From Wenzhouxiangella sp. (GTDB lineage: Bacteria > Pseudomonadota > Gammaproteobacteria > Xanthomonadales > Wenzhouxiangellaceae): a stretch of DNA of 58,008 nucleotides. Where the stretch lies: the NCBI GenBank assembly GCA_007123575.1, contig SKKV01000141.1:1-58008 (forward strand), given 5' to 3'. A program made the position numbers and the translations under genes. Under the pieces are notes generated by a model. That model was not told the DNA's origin. It did no database searches and saw only the letters and a program-made list of their open reading frames with translations. Each line of letters starts with the position of its first letter. The stretch's first letter is position 1. Positions 8,433-17,354 of this stretch are shown one piece after another.

Positions 8433-8513
8433 GGTTCAAGGAACAAGGTTCAAGCAGCTCAGGTTCAGGGGTCGGGAAACCGCCCTGAACCCTGAAACCT
8501 GAACCCTGAAACC
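8427..8513. repeat. Heptamer repeat cluster between oleA and oleB
   Basis: The oleA-oleB gap is filled by degenerate heptamers: AAGGTTC-type units at 8430-8455 and CCCTGAA-type units at 8483-8513. The arms GGTTCAGGG (8462-8470) and CCCTGAACC (8483-8491) are perfect inverted copies with a 12-base loop. The cluster touches the oleB start, where it may limit or alter translation and could attenuate read-through from oleA. Confidence 0.7.
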
Positions 8514-8522
8514 TTTATTTAC

Positions 8523-9539
8523 TTACCAAACCACCTCAGCCATGGCACAGTTCAGGCCCGATCCAATGCCCATCAGGGCCATGCGGTCGCCGCGCTTTGC
8601 CTTTCCATCCTCTCTGATGCGCGACATCACGGTCGGGATGGAGGCCGGGCCGATATTGCCCAGGAACGGGAAAATGCGGTAAACCTTGGCCGGGTCGGCG
8701 CCGAAGGCGCGCACGAATGAATCAGTGTGCGCTTTGGAAACCTGGTGGATAACGACATGATCCAGCTCCTGGACCACCCAGCCCATCACCGTGCGCGCGG
8801 CGATGAAAGTCATGCTGGCCAGCTTCATGCCCTCGCGCAGCAGGCTCTTGGTATCGGTCCACATCTGGTGGTTCCAGCCGCGGCACAGGTTGTTGAACTG
8901 GGTGGCAGCGCGGGCAACGCCGCCCTTGTACTGGTGGCCGTCGGGCTCGAGATCCGCCCGCGACATCACCATGGCCGCCGAGCCTGACCCCAAGGTGAGG
9001 CTGGCGAACTCGGCCTTGAACTGCTTGCGATTCACCCCCGGCTCCAGCAGCCGCCGAATCGTGGTGTCGTTGATTTCGCGACTGTTTTCGCCGTTGACGA
9101 TCAGGGCATAGTCGATCTGGCCGCGCTCAAGCATCTGGGCGGCAATGTTCATGCCGTTGATGAAAGCCAGGCAGGCGTTGCCAACATCGAAGCTTTCGCA
9201 GGTATTGGCCAGTTTCAGATTGCCGTGCACCATGCAGGCGGTGGAGGGCTCAAGAAAGTCGCGGGAAACCGAGGTGTTGATCAGAATGCCGACCTGCTGC
9301 GGGTCGATATCGGCCTCGGCCAGCGCCTTGCGCGCGGCCAGAGTGGCCCCATCCGAGGGCTGCATGCCTTCGTCCCAGAAGCGCCGCTCCATGATGCCGG
9401 CGAGGTCAACAAGCGGATTCCCGGGCACGCCCAGCCGCTTCAAGGTCGGCGACAACCGCTCGGCGACTTCTTCGCTGGTGATGCGATGGGGCGGCTCGAT
9501 ATGAGCGACTGATTTGATGACGACGTTGTTAAACAGCAT
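8523..9539 (-). CDS. oleA: OleA, thiolase-fold acyl-CoA condensing enzyme for long-chain olefins
   Basis: A 338-residue thiolase-superfamily enzyme that should join two fatty acyl-CoA molecules head-to-head to a 2-alkyl-3-keto acid, the first step of long-chain olefin synthesis. The protein reads very close to Xanthomonas OleA as I remember it, over its whole length: AHIEPPH near the start, INTSVSRDFLEPSTA with Glu97, FDVGNACLAFINGMNIA with nucleophile Cys123, HQVSKAHT with His265, LGNIGPASIP with Asn295, and GIGSGLNCAMAEVVW at the end. It precedes oleB on the same strand. The oleC (beta-lactone synthetase) and oleD (reductase) genes that normally accompany it are not in the window. Confidence 0.92.
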   Translation of the reverse strand: MLFNNVVIKSVAHIEPPHRITSEEVAERLSPTLKRLGVPGNPLVDLAGIMERRFWDEGMQPSDGATLAARKALAEADIDPQQVGILINTSVSRDFLEPSTACMVHGNLKLANTCESFDVGNACLAFINGMNIAAQMLERGQIDYALIVNGENSREINDTTIRRLLEPGVNRKQFKAEFASLTLGSGSAAMVMSRADLEPDGHQYKGGVARAATQFNNLCRGWNHQMWTDTKSLLREGMKLASMTFIAARTVMGWVVQELDHVVIHQVSKAHTDSFVRAFGADPAKVYRIFPFLGNIGPASIPTVMSRIREDGKAKRGDRMALMGIGSGLNCAMAEVVW

Positions 9540-9622
9540 GAATTAGCGGGTCCGTGCGGAGGTGGTTCGGGAAAAATAACGCTCTATTATACCTCTTTTC
9601 GCTGATAGCCCGTTTCTGCCTC

Positions 9623-10933
9623 ATGAACAACATCGAAACCCCCATCCGCCAGGCTGCCGCGGCCCTGCGCGAAGCCGAGCGGCCGCTGAGAATTCTGGGG
9701 CTCCTGGCCTGGCCGCTGGCGGTGCGGGAACGTTTCCTGGCCAGCAATGGCGAGCAAATGCCTGACGTCACCTACGAGCGCGCCGACACTCGAATCGTTG
9801 AAGACGCGCTAACCCGGGCAAGACCCATCATTCGGCAAACCGGCCCGGCACAAGAGTGGTTCGAGCGCATTGCCGAGCGAATCGCCACAGCCAACCAGAT
9901 GCTGAATCACGTCGGCCAGCACTCTTTCTACCAGTGTTCAAGCCAGCTTTACGGGGCGCCGGATCTCGCTCCCGCCGACTCGGGACGCACCCCGCTGGAA
10001 CTGGCCCGCCGCCTGCGGCGCATTATCGACCGGCTCAGTCATGTCGACCTGGGAGCGCCGGCCGACCCGTCGGCAACCGCCGACGAGGTCGCCAAGCGCA
10101 TGCAAAAGGCCGTCAAGCAGTTCTTCGCCGACGAAGCACCAGCCATCGAAGTGGTCGACAACCTCTCGGCCAATGCTACTGCCGGACCGGAGCGCATTCG
10201 CATTCGCGCCACCGCCCGGTTTACAGACCGCGACGTAGAACAGCTGATTCACCACGAAGCCGGCATTCATGTCACGACCAGCCTGAACGGCCGGCACCAG
10301 GACGACCTGCCGATCCTGGCCGCCAGCCATCCCGGCACGACCCGGACCCAGGAAGGCCTGGCCGTGTTTGCCGAATTCATCACCGGTTGCATGGACCTGG
10401 ACCGCTTGAGCCGGCTGGCCGACCGCGTGCTGGGCATCCAGATGGCCGCTGCCGGCGCCGACTTTATCGAAGTATATCGCCATTTCCTCGAACAGCTCCA
10501 GGCCCGCGACGGCACTGACGATGCCAATACCGAGCTGACCCAGCGCAAGGCGGCGTTCGAGCAAACCCGGCGCGTGTTTCGCGGCGGCGTACTCGACGGC
10601 GGAGCGCCGTTCACCAAGGATGTGGTCTACCTGGATGGGCTGTTGCGCGTGCATGATTTCCTGCGCTCGGTGGTGGCAGCCGGGCGAGCCGACGTGCTGA
10701 TGCTGCTGTTTTGCGGCAAGCTGGATCTGGACGACATTCCAGTGCTCGGCAAGCTGGCGGATAGGGGGCTGTTGAAGCCGCCGCGCTTTTTGCCCAGCTG
10801 GGCGGCCGACCGTCGTTTCCTGGTCAGCTACCTGGCCTATTCCGGCTTCCTGGGCCGGGTCAGCATGGGCAAGGTGCACGAGCGTTACACCGATTTGCTG
10901 CAGCATGTGCCGGAGGTGCGGTTTTCAGCCTGA
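9623..10933 (+). CDS. DUF1704 (QEGLA motif / MATCAP-type) metallopeptidase-like protein
   Basis: A 436-residue cytosolic protein of the family annotated as flavohemoglobin expression-modulating QEGLA motif protein (DUF1704). It has a zinc-peptidase signature HEAGIH at residues 211-216 (HExxxH type) and TQEGLAVFAEF with Glu244 as a likely third ligand. The eukaryotic relative MATCAP is a tubulin tyrosine carboxypeptidase, so bacterial members may be carboxypeptidases; their substrates are unknown to me. No flavohemoglobin gene is nearby. The ATG is the first residue consistent with the family start; it is divergent from oleA, and its stop codon directly abuts the stop of the next, convergent gene. 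Confidence 0.85.
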   Translation: MNNIETPIRQAAAALREAERPLRILGLLAWPLAVRERFLASNGEQMPDVTYERADTRIVEDALTRARPIIRQTGPAQEWFERIAERIATANQMLNHVGQHSFYQCSSQLYGAPDLAPADSGRTPLELARRLRRIIDRLSHVDLGAPADPSATADEVAKRMQKAVKQFFADEAPAIEVVDNLSANATAGPERIRIRATARFTDRDVEQLIHHEAGIHVTTSLNGRHQDDLPILAASHPGTTRTQEGLAVFAEFITGCMDLDRLSRLADRVLGIQMAAAGADFIEVYRHFLEQLQARDGTDDANTELTQRKAAFEQTRRVFRGGVLDGGAPFTKDVVYLDGLLRVHDFLRSVVAAGRADVLMLLFCGKLDLDDIPVLGKLADRGLLKPPRFLPSWAADRRFLVSYLAYSGFLGRVSMGKVHERYTDLLQHVPEVRFSA

Positions 10934-13807
10934 TCAGGTGTTGGCTTCGGTACGGTTGCGTCCTGACTGCTTGGCCTTGTAGAGCGCCTTGTCTGCTTTC
11001 TCAATCAGCGACCGCGACTGCGACGCGGTACTCGGCACCTGGCTGGACACGCCCAGCGACACGGTCAGGTCCAGCTCAGACTGGTTAACCCGCTTGCGAA
11101 TTTGCTCGGCCACCTCCAGCGCCGTTTCAAGACTGGCGCCGGGCAGAATGCAGATGAACTCTTCGCCGCCATAGCGCGCCACCAGGTCTTCGCTGCGGCG
11201 CAGCGAGCCGGAGAGGATGTCGGCCACTTCACGCAGGGCATCGTCGCCCGCCTGATGACCATGATTGTCGTTGTAGGCCTTGAAGTGGTCGACGTCGAGA
11301 ATGATGACGGCAAGTTCGCGCTTGCGCTCGGCACAGTTATGCCAGACCTCTTCCAGATACTCTTCCAGTCGCCGGCGATTGGCAATGGCGGTCAAACCAT
11401 CGATATGCGCCAGGCTGCGAAGCTTGCGATTGGCGGCGGCCAGTTCGGCCGTGCGCTGATCAACCATGGTGGCCAGCCGCGACTGCTCGGCCCAGGCGCG
11501 GCGCAGCCTGAGCCGGATAAACAGGCCGACCAGCAGCACCATTAAAGCAATCGATGCGGTGATCCAGATGATCCAGGCAGATCGAGTCTGGTACCAGGGC
11601 GCCTGAATCACGAACTCAAACGGCGTAATCCGGCTGACAATGCCCTCGGAATCACGGGCCTCGGCTTCAAACCGATAAGCCCCGGGCCGCAGACGCGAAA
11701 AGGTCACGCGAGAAGACCGCCCCCACTCACCGAAGCGCTCCTCCCAGCCCAATAATCGGTAGCGAATCTGGACCATATCCGGGCGGCGATACTCGGGTAC
11801 GGCAAACTCGAATACGAAGTAATCGTCGATCCGGGGGAAGACCAACTCACGGCCATCCAGCGCCAGTCGTTCTTCCTCGGTCTCGTCGCGGCTGCGTCTG
11901 ACTACCCCGGTCAGGCGAATGCCGGGCGCCTGGTCGCTGGGGGGCGGCACCGTTTCATCAAAGGTCAGAATCGCGCCGGTCCCGCCAAGCAGAACCTTGT
12001 CGTCGACAAAGTTGATCGACGTCACCGGGCCAGGCGTCAATCGGCTGACTTCCTCGGCTCGCCAACGCTCGCCCGCTTTCCGACGCCAAACCTGGCGCGA
12101 ATTGAACGCCCACTGCGTCCCATCCGGCGCTTCCTGCAGGCCCACCGGGCCATCTACGGCCGTCAACTCCATCAGGTTTCCTAAGGTCGTTGGCTGGAAC
12201 TCACCGTCTTGCCAGGCGAAAAACCCCGCCGAAGTCGACGCGACGATCTGGCCATCGAACGGCTGAAACCAGACCAGGCGATCTTTTCCAGACGCCAGGC
12301 CATGATCTTCCCCCAGCCTTTCCCACCCAGACAGGCGGGAATGGTCTGCGCTGAACCGGGCCCTAAATGCACCCTCACCAACGGCACTCAACAACAGTTC
12401 TCCGGGCCCGATTTCCACCATGGAAACGATCACGCCGGTCAGCTCATCTTGCCGAAACGTCCAGCGCCAGCCGCCATCGACGCGATCAAGCACCCCCAAA
12501 CCATAGTCGCTGCCGACATAGATTCGATCTGGATCAAACGCGCTTCTCAGCAGCTTTTTTGGATAGATGTCCTGATCCAGCAGCGAGGAAACTGAATCAG
12601 CGCTGACTTCCAGCACCTGGTATGAATTGGCAAACAAGGCCCGATCACCCAGATCCAGCCAATCCCAACCCTCGAAGGCGCTCCACTCGGTCGGCCGGAA
12701 TTCCACTCGGCCAAACCAGTCGACATCGCCAGGTCTGGAACTCGCCAATGCCCCGCTGCTGCCAATCGTCAGCCAGCGATCATTCCAGACATGAATCTCC
12801 TGCAGGCTGCCGGTCAGTCCCGTCTCCGAGCCCACGCGCAGCCAGGGCGAGGGCCAGGCTACATGCGCGGTGGTTGACATGCTTTGCACAAAAAGACCGC
12901 CGTGATGCGAGCGATTTACCGACAGGATGAAGTTATCGGAAACCTGAAAGCTTCGTAATGCGCCGGTGGTGGGATGGTAGAGATGCAGCCGACCATCGCT
13001 GCTGCCTAGCGCAACGCTGCCATCCTCCAGCACTTCGGCAGCACCAATGTCAGCCGAGCTGGGCATACCTGGCGGAACTGGCCACTCCTCCACTCGCCCG
13101 TTATCGAGGTGCAGCCAGCGACCATCGCGACGGGTCAGCAACAGTCCACCGGTAGCCAGCGGCAGCATCGCGTAGATTTGCTCGGTTAGCGCCTCATCGT
13201 CGGCCACCAGCTCAAAGCGATCGCCTAGCAATCGCTTGATGCCAAGACCGCGAAACTGGACCAGGGCCTCACCCTCATGCATCACCTGGGTACCAAAACG
13301 CCCCGAATGGCGCCACAGTTGACGACGATCGCCATCCAGGTCCACCAGGAACAGATGCTGGTCGGAATTAAACAATGCCCCGAACGGGGTCACAAGAATT
13401 TCCCAGACCTCGTCGAACCGTTCGCCATCAAGCTGATCGTCAAACTCGGCGGAAAGATCGGTAAAGTGCCATCGTCCTGCCTCATCAGCGCGCAAGTAGC
13501 CGAACAGGTCCTGGCTGCCAATCAGCAGCCGGCCCTGATTATCCATGGCGAGACTACGAACGGACTGGTGGCGCGGCGTGTGCCACATCGTCCATCGTCG
13601 ACCATCAAACGTTGCCACACCGGTGCCGGTGCCGATGTGAATCACGCCGGCTTTGCCCTGAACCAGGCTTAAGCGATTTGAGTCATGCTCGACGGGTAGC
13701 TCGATTTCCTGGATTGGCGGCAACCCGGACGGAAACGGCGGCAGTTCGGCCGCGGCAGCGACCCACGCCAGACAAAGGCAAATCGATCCTCCCGGCCAAA
13801 ATCTCAT
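10934..13807 (-). CDS. Beta-propeller / Y_Y_Y sensor diguanylate cyclase
   Basis: A 957-residue inner-membrane sensor that should make cyclic di-GMP. A signal sequence (residues 1-20) is followed by a long periplasmic region of propeller-like repeats (for example GVATFDGRRWTMWHTP and SLAMDNQGRLLIGSQ) and a Y_Y_Y-type domain (RYRLLGWEERFGEWG). One transmembrane helix (AWIIWITASIALMVLLVGLF) and a short coiled coil lead to a C-terminal GGDEF domain. The active site is GGEEF at 880-884, and an RSED inhibitory I-site lies five residues before it. The start is chosen from the GGAG ten bases upstream and the signal peptide. The stimulus is unknown. Confidence 0.9.
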   Translation of the reverse strand: MRFWPGGSICLCLAWVAAAAELPPFPSGLPPIQEIELPVEHDSNRLSLVQGKAGVIHIGTGTGVATFDGRRWTMWHTPRHQSVRSLAMDNQGRLLIGSQDLFGYLRADEAGRWHFTDLSAEFDDQLDGERFDEVWEILVTPFGALFNSDQHLFLVDLDGDRRQLWRHSGRFGTQVMHEGEALVQFRGLGIKRLLGDRFELVADDEALTEQIYAMLPLATGGLLLTRRDGRWLHLDNGRVEEWPVPPGMPSSADIGAAEVLEDGSVALGSSDGRLHLYHPTTGALRSFQVSDNFILSVNRSHHGGLFVQSMSTTAHVAWPSPWLRVGSETGLTGSLQEIHVWNDRWLTIGSSGALASSRPGDVDWFGRVEFRPTEWSAFEGWDWLDLGDRALFANSYQVLEVSADSVSSLLDQDIYPKKLLRSAFDPDRIYVGSDYGLGVLDRVDGGWRWTFRQDELTGVIVSMVEIGPGELLLSAVGEGAFRARFSADHSRLSGWERLGEDHGLASGKDRLVWFQPFDGQIVASTSAGFFAWQDGEFQPTTLGNLMELTAVDGPVGLQEAPDGTQWAFNSRQVWRRKAGERWRAEEVSRLTPGPVTSINFVDDKVLLGGTGAILTFDETVPPPSDQAPGIRLTGVVRRSRDETEEERLALDGRELVFPRIDDYFVFEFAVPEYRRPDMVQIRYRLLGWEERFGEWGRSSRVTFSRLRPGAYRFEAEARDSEGIVSRITPFEFVIQAPWYQTRSAWIIWITASIALMVLLVGLFIRLRLRRAWAEQSRLATMVDQRTAELAAANRKLRSLAHIDGLTAIANRRRLEEYLEEVWHNCAERKRELAVIILDVDHFKAYNDNHGHQAGDDALREVADILSGSLRRSEDLVARYGGEEFICILPGASLETALEVAEQIRKRVNQSELDLTVSLGVSSQVPSTASQSRSLIEKADKALYKAKQSGRNRTEANT

Positions 13808-13940
13808 CAAACTCAGCTCCCACGCCAAGGCCCCTGTGGCTGCCAGAGCAGAACCGTGGCTGCTTGTTTTGCAACCCTGCAATCGCAGCCTGCGGCCGCA
13901 CTGCCCGCAAATTATCATAGCATCAGTGGAATCCCCCGTT

Positions 13941-16900
13941 TCAGCGCAGCAAACGGTTGATCAGTGATTTCAGGGCCAGCGGTCGAATCGGCTTGTGCAG
14001 GAACTCACAGCCGGCCTCGCGCGCGGCCTGACGAACGGCAGCGGCATGGTCGGCGCTGATCATGATGGTTGGACAGCGATGCCCGCGCTGACCGAGGCTG
14101 TCGAAAAGGTCAAGACCGGTAAGTCCATGGTCGAGGTGATAGTCGAGGATCACCAGGCTGGGGGTCTGAATCGACCACTCATGCAAGGCCTGATCAGCAT
14201 CCGCGGCCACCGCCACGGCCAGCCCCCAGCCCGACACCAGCGATTCCAGCGAGGCGCGCATCGCCGCGTCGTTGTCAACGATCAGGATACGGCCCGAACG
14301 CGCGCTGCGCTCGCTGACCGTCGAGCCGAGAGCAATCGTTTTTGGTCTGGCACGATCAACCAGCACACCAAAAAACGTGCCCTGACCCGGCTCGCTGATC
14401 AACTCCAGGGGGTGGCCAAGCAGGCGGGCCATGCGCTGGGCAATTGCCAGACCCAAGCCCAGACCGGGCGCATGGCGGTCCTTGTCGAGACGGCGGAACT
14501 CTTCAAAAATTACCGCTTGCGCAGCAGCTGGAATGCCCGGGCCAGTATCCCAGACACCGGCCAGCACCTGGTCGCCGCAGCGGCGACAACCAATCAGGAT
14601 GAGGCCATGGTCGGTGTAGCGAACGGCGTTGGAAAGAAAATTCTGCAGAATGCGCCTGAGCAGCTGTGGGTCGCTCTTGACCCACACCGAGGTTCTCGCC
14701 CGGCGCAAGGCCAGCCCGTGTTCCTCGGCCATCAGCCTGAACTCGCCGTGAAGCTGATCGAACAGCTCGCCGAGATGGAAGCTGGTGACGCGCGGCTCCA
14801 GGCCGCCGGCGTCCAGGCGCGAGATATCGAGCAAGCCCTCCAGCAGGTTCTCGGTGGCCGACAGGGCACCGGAAATCTGGCGCAGGGAATCCGATTCCGA
14901 CGGGCCATCGATGCGGCTGCTGAGCGAATGGGTCAGCAACTGGGCAGCGTTGAGCGGCTGGACCAGGTCATGGCTGACGGTGGCGAGAAACCGCGTCTTG
15001 GCCTCGGAAGCACGCTCGGCGTGGAGCTTGGCCTGCTCCAGCTCGGCCGTGCGCGCGGTTACCCGCTGCTCCAGGGTCTCGTTGATCTGGCGCAGCTCCT
15101 CGGCGGTGCGCCGAAAGGCGGTGACATCGGTGAAGGTGGCAACAAAGCCCCCGCCCGGCATGGGGTTGCCGCGAATTTCGATGATTCGACCATCAGGCCA
15201 GGGCCGCTCGACCAAATGACGGGAGCCGGCGCGCTTGAAGGTCAGGCGGCGTTGAATCTGCTCATCGATGTCGCCCGGCCCCAGCAGGCCACGTTCGGCA
15301 TTGCTGCGCAGCAGGTCGGCCACTGGACGCCCAACCCGAATCAGGTCGGCGGGATAATCGAACAGGTCAAGATAAGCGCTGTTCCAGGCCACCAGGCGCA
15401 TATCGCTATCGACCACGCAGATACCTTGACTCATGTTCTCTAGCGCACCGGATAGCACTTCCTGCGAAAAGCGGGCCTGCTCGGCCGCCTGGCCGACCAG
15501 GTCGGCCACGGTATCCAGCGGCGCGGGCGTGCGCTTGCGCGCAGCGTCAAGCAGCAGTCGTGCTGACGCTGCGCCTACCACAGCTGCCAGCTCCAGCTCC
15601 AGCCTGGATTCCAGTGAGCCAGCCTCACAGGGTTCGTCAAAAAGCATGGCCACGCGCTGATCAGGCAGAAAGCGTTCGGCCAGCTGACGCAGTACGGTCG
15701 GCTCTATCTGGGTCGCCGGACCCTCAGGATGAACACTCGGCAGGTGACGCGCCAGGACCAGGGTAACCGCGACGTTGGCCAGCAGGCTGACCAGCACGGC
15801 GCGGCTGAGTTGATCGAGGCCACCTAGCCCTAGCAGCTGCGCCGGTGCCAGCCAGCCCCAGCCCAGCGGGCCATCGCTGACCCAGGCCGCGCCGGTCAGC
15901 AAGGGCAAAAACAGCACGTAGCCCCAAACAAGCACACCCACCAGCAAGCCAGACAGCACGGCCTTGGCCGGCAGACCGGGACGGTAAACCGCCAGCATGA
16001 CAGCCGGACCGAGCTGGGCAAGCCCGGAAAAGCTCAACGCGCCAATATCGGCCAGCGCTTCGGTGGTGCCAACCAGTCGACCGTATATGTAGGCCAGCAG
16101 CATGATCACAGCAATGCCGATCCGACGCTGCAGTCGCACCGGAATGCCGTGCTCACTGATTTGCGACCAGCCGCGATTGACCAGGGCCGGGGTCAGCCAG
16201 TGGTTGCCGATCATGATCGACAGGGTCAGCGAGGCCAGGATGACCATGCCGGTTGCTGCACTCAAGCCCCCGAGGAAAGCGAACAGCGCCAGGGTGTCGC
16301 GACCGTCGGCCAGCGGCAGCATCAGCACGTACAGGTCAGGAGCCGTGCCTTGATCGGCCAGCAGGGCGTTGCCGGCCAGGGCCAGTGGCACAATCGGCAG
16401 GCTGATCAGGACGAGAAACAGCGGAAACAGCCAGCGCGCGGCGCGCAGGTGTGATTCAGCGCGGCACTCGACCACGCCAATATGGAATTGGTGCGGCAGG
16501 GTAAACATGGCCAGGGCGCCGAGCAGGCCTAAGGTAATGAAGCTGTCCAGGTTGCTGAAAGCTGGCCGCTGCGTCACTTGGGCAAGCTCGATCGGACTGC
16601 TGAACAAGCCGAAAACCACGAATGCACCCAGGGCCAGCATGGCGGTGAGCTTGAGCAACGATTCAAAGCCCATCGCGACCACCAGGCCCCGGTTGTGCTC
16701 GCGGGCCGAGGCCCGCCGGGTGCCGAACAGCATCGCAAACACAGCCATGAACACGGCCACGTAAAAAGCCAGGTCCAGCCAAGTGGTTAGCTCGGTCTCG
16801 GCCCTATCGCCCAATGTCAGGGCGCTGAAGCTCATCGCCACGGCTTTCAGCTGCAAGGCGATATACGGCACGATGCCGAGCATGGCCACGGCGGTGACGG

Positions 16901-17255
16901 TGGCCGCCAGCGTGGATGACTTGCCAAAACGGGTGGCAATGAAATCGGCGATGCTGGTGGAGTTTTCTGCCTTGCTGAGCCGAACCAGTTTCAACAGAAA
17001 CGGAAACCCCAGCACAAACAGGGCAATGGTGCCAATGAAAGTGGGCGGTATCGGCCATCCAAAACGGGCAGCCTGGGTGGTGGTGCCGTAGAAGGTCCAG
17101 GCCGTGCAGTAAACCGCCAGTGACAAGGAATAAATCACCGGCCAAAGGCGTCGGGTCAGGTGCTGACCGCGCTCGCCGTAGACGGCCACCGCAAACAGCA
17201 ATCCCAACCAGGCCAGCCCGGCAAGCAATACGGTGGCGGTAGACAAGGTCAGCAC
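13941..17255 (-). CDS. Hybrid histidine kinase with sodium/solute symporter-like sensor
   Basis: A 1104-residue membrane kinase. Residues 1-510 form 12-13 membrane helices like a sodium:solute symporter (PutP type). A PAS domain follows at about 600-715 (VDSDMRLVAWNSAYLDLFDYP), then a coiled coil, a HisKA/HATPase module with phosphoacceptor H762 in VSHDLVQPLNAA and ATP-site motifs NFLSNAVRYT and GLGLGLAIA, and a C-terminal receiver with phosphoacceptor D1038 in LVILDYHLDHG. This layout matches the NahK/ErcS' and CbrA-like group. No cognate regulator gene is adjacent. It lies downstream of the TonB receptor but is separated by a terminator. Confidence 0.92.
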   Translation of the reverse strand: MLTLSTATVLLAGLAWLGLLFAVAVYGERGQHLTRRLWPVIYSLSLAVYCTAWTFYGTTTQAARFGWPIPPTFIGTIALFVLGFPFLLKLVRLSKAENSTSIADFIATRFGKSSTLAATVTAVAMLGIVPYIALQLKAVAMSFSALTLGDRAETELTTWLDLAFYVAVFMAVFAMLFGTRRASAREHNRGLVVAMGFESLLKLTAMLALGAFVVFGLFSSPIELAQVTQRPAFSNLDSFITLGLLGALAMFTLPHQFHIGVVECRAESHLRAARWLFPLFLVLISLPIVPLALAGNALLADQGTAPDLYVLMLPLADGRDTLALFAFLGGLSAATGMVILASLTLSIMIGNHWLTPALVNRGWSQISEHGIPVRLQRRIGIAVIMLLAYIYGRLVGTTEALADIGALSFSGLAQLGPAVMLAVYRPGLPAKAVLSGLLVGVLVWGYVLFLPLLTGAAWVSDGPLGWGWLAPAQLLGLGGLDQLSRAVLVSLLANVAVTLVLARHLPSVHPEGPATQIEPTVLRQLAERFLPDQRVAMLFDEPCEAGSLESRLELELAAVVGAASARLLLDAARKRTPAPLDTVADLVGQAAEQARFSQEVLSGALENMSQGICVVDSDMRLVAWNSAYLDLFDYPADLIRVGRPVADLLRSNAERGLLGPGDIDEQIQRRLTFKRAGSRHLVERPWPDGRIIEIRGNPMPGGGFVATFTDVTAFRRTAEELRQINETLEQRVTARTAELEQAKLHAERASEAKTRFLATVSHDLVQPLNAAQLLTHSLSSRIDGPSESDSLRQISGALSATENLLEGLLDISRLDAGGLEPRVTSFHLGELFDQLHGEFRLMAEEHGLALRRARTSVWVKSDPQLLRRILQNFLSNAVRYTDHGLILIGCRRCGDQVLAGVWDTGPGIPAAAQAVIFEEFRRLDKDRHAPGLGLGLAIAQRMARLLGHPLELISEPGQGTFFGVLVDRARPKTIALGSTVSERSARSGRILIVDNDAAMRASLESLVSGWGLAVAVAADADQALHEWSIQTPSLVILDYHLDHGLTGLDLFDSLGQRGHRCPTIMISADHAAAVRQAAREAGCEFLHKPIRPLALKSLINRLLR

Positions 17256-17284
17256 CGCAACATGTTAGCCATTGGACTGCTTTT

Positions 17285-17326
17285 GTACAAAAGAAAACCG
17301 GGTTCGAGCGCAAGACTCGAGCCCGG
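17285..17326 (-). terminator. Intrinsic terminator of the TonB-receptor gene
   Basis: CCGGGTTCGAG (17298-17308) and CTCGAGCCCGG (17316-17326) form an 11-base-pair stem with one G-T pair and a 7-base loop. Read on the minus strand, the hairpin is followed at once by TTTTCTTTTG. It lies 28 bases past the stop of the TonB-dependent receptor and separates it from the hybrid kinase gene. Confidence 0.85.
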
Positions 17327-17354
17327 AAAGGGAGAGCAGATGCTTTCCTGCCGA

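Noticed and set aside
8427..8513. CRISPR-like or attachment site
   Set aside because: Degenerate heptamers without spacers, no integrase or cas gene in the window.
13995..15443. 482-codon + strand frame opposite the hybrid kinase
   Set aside because: Antisense shadow of the receiver and kinase domains; no motif or start signal of its own.
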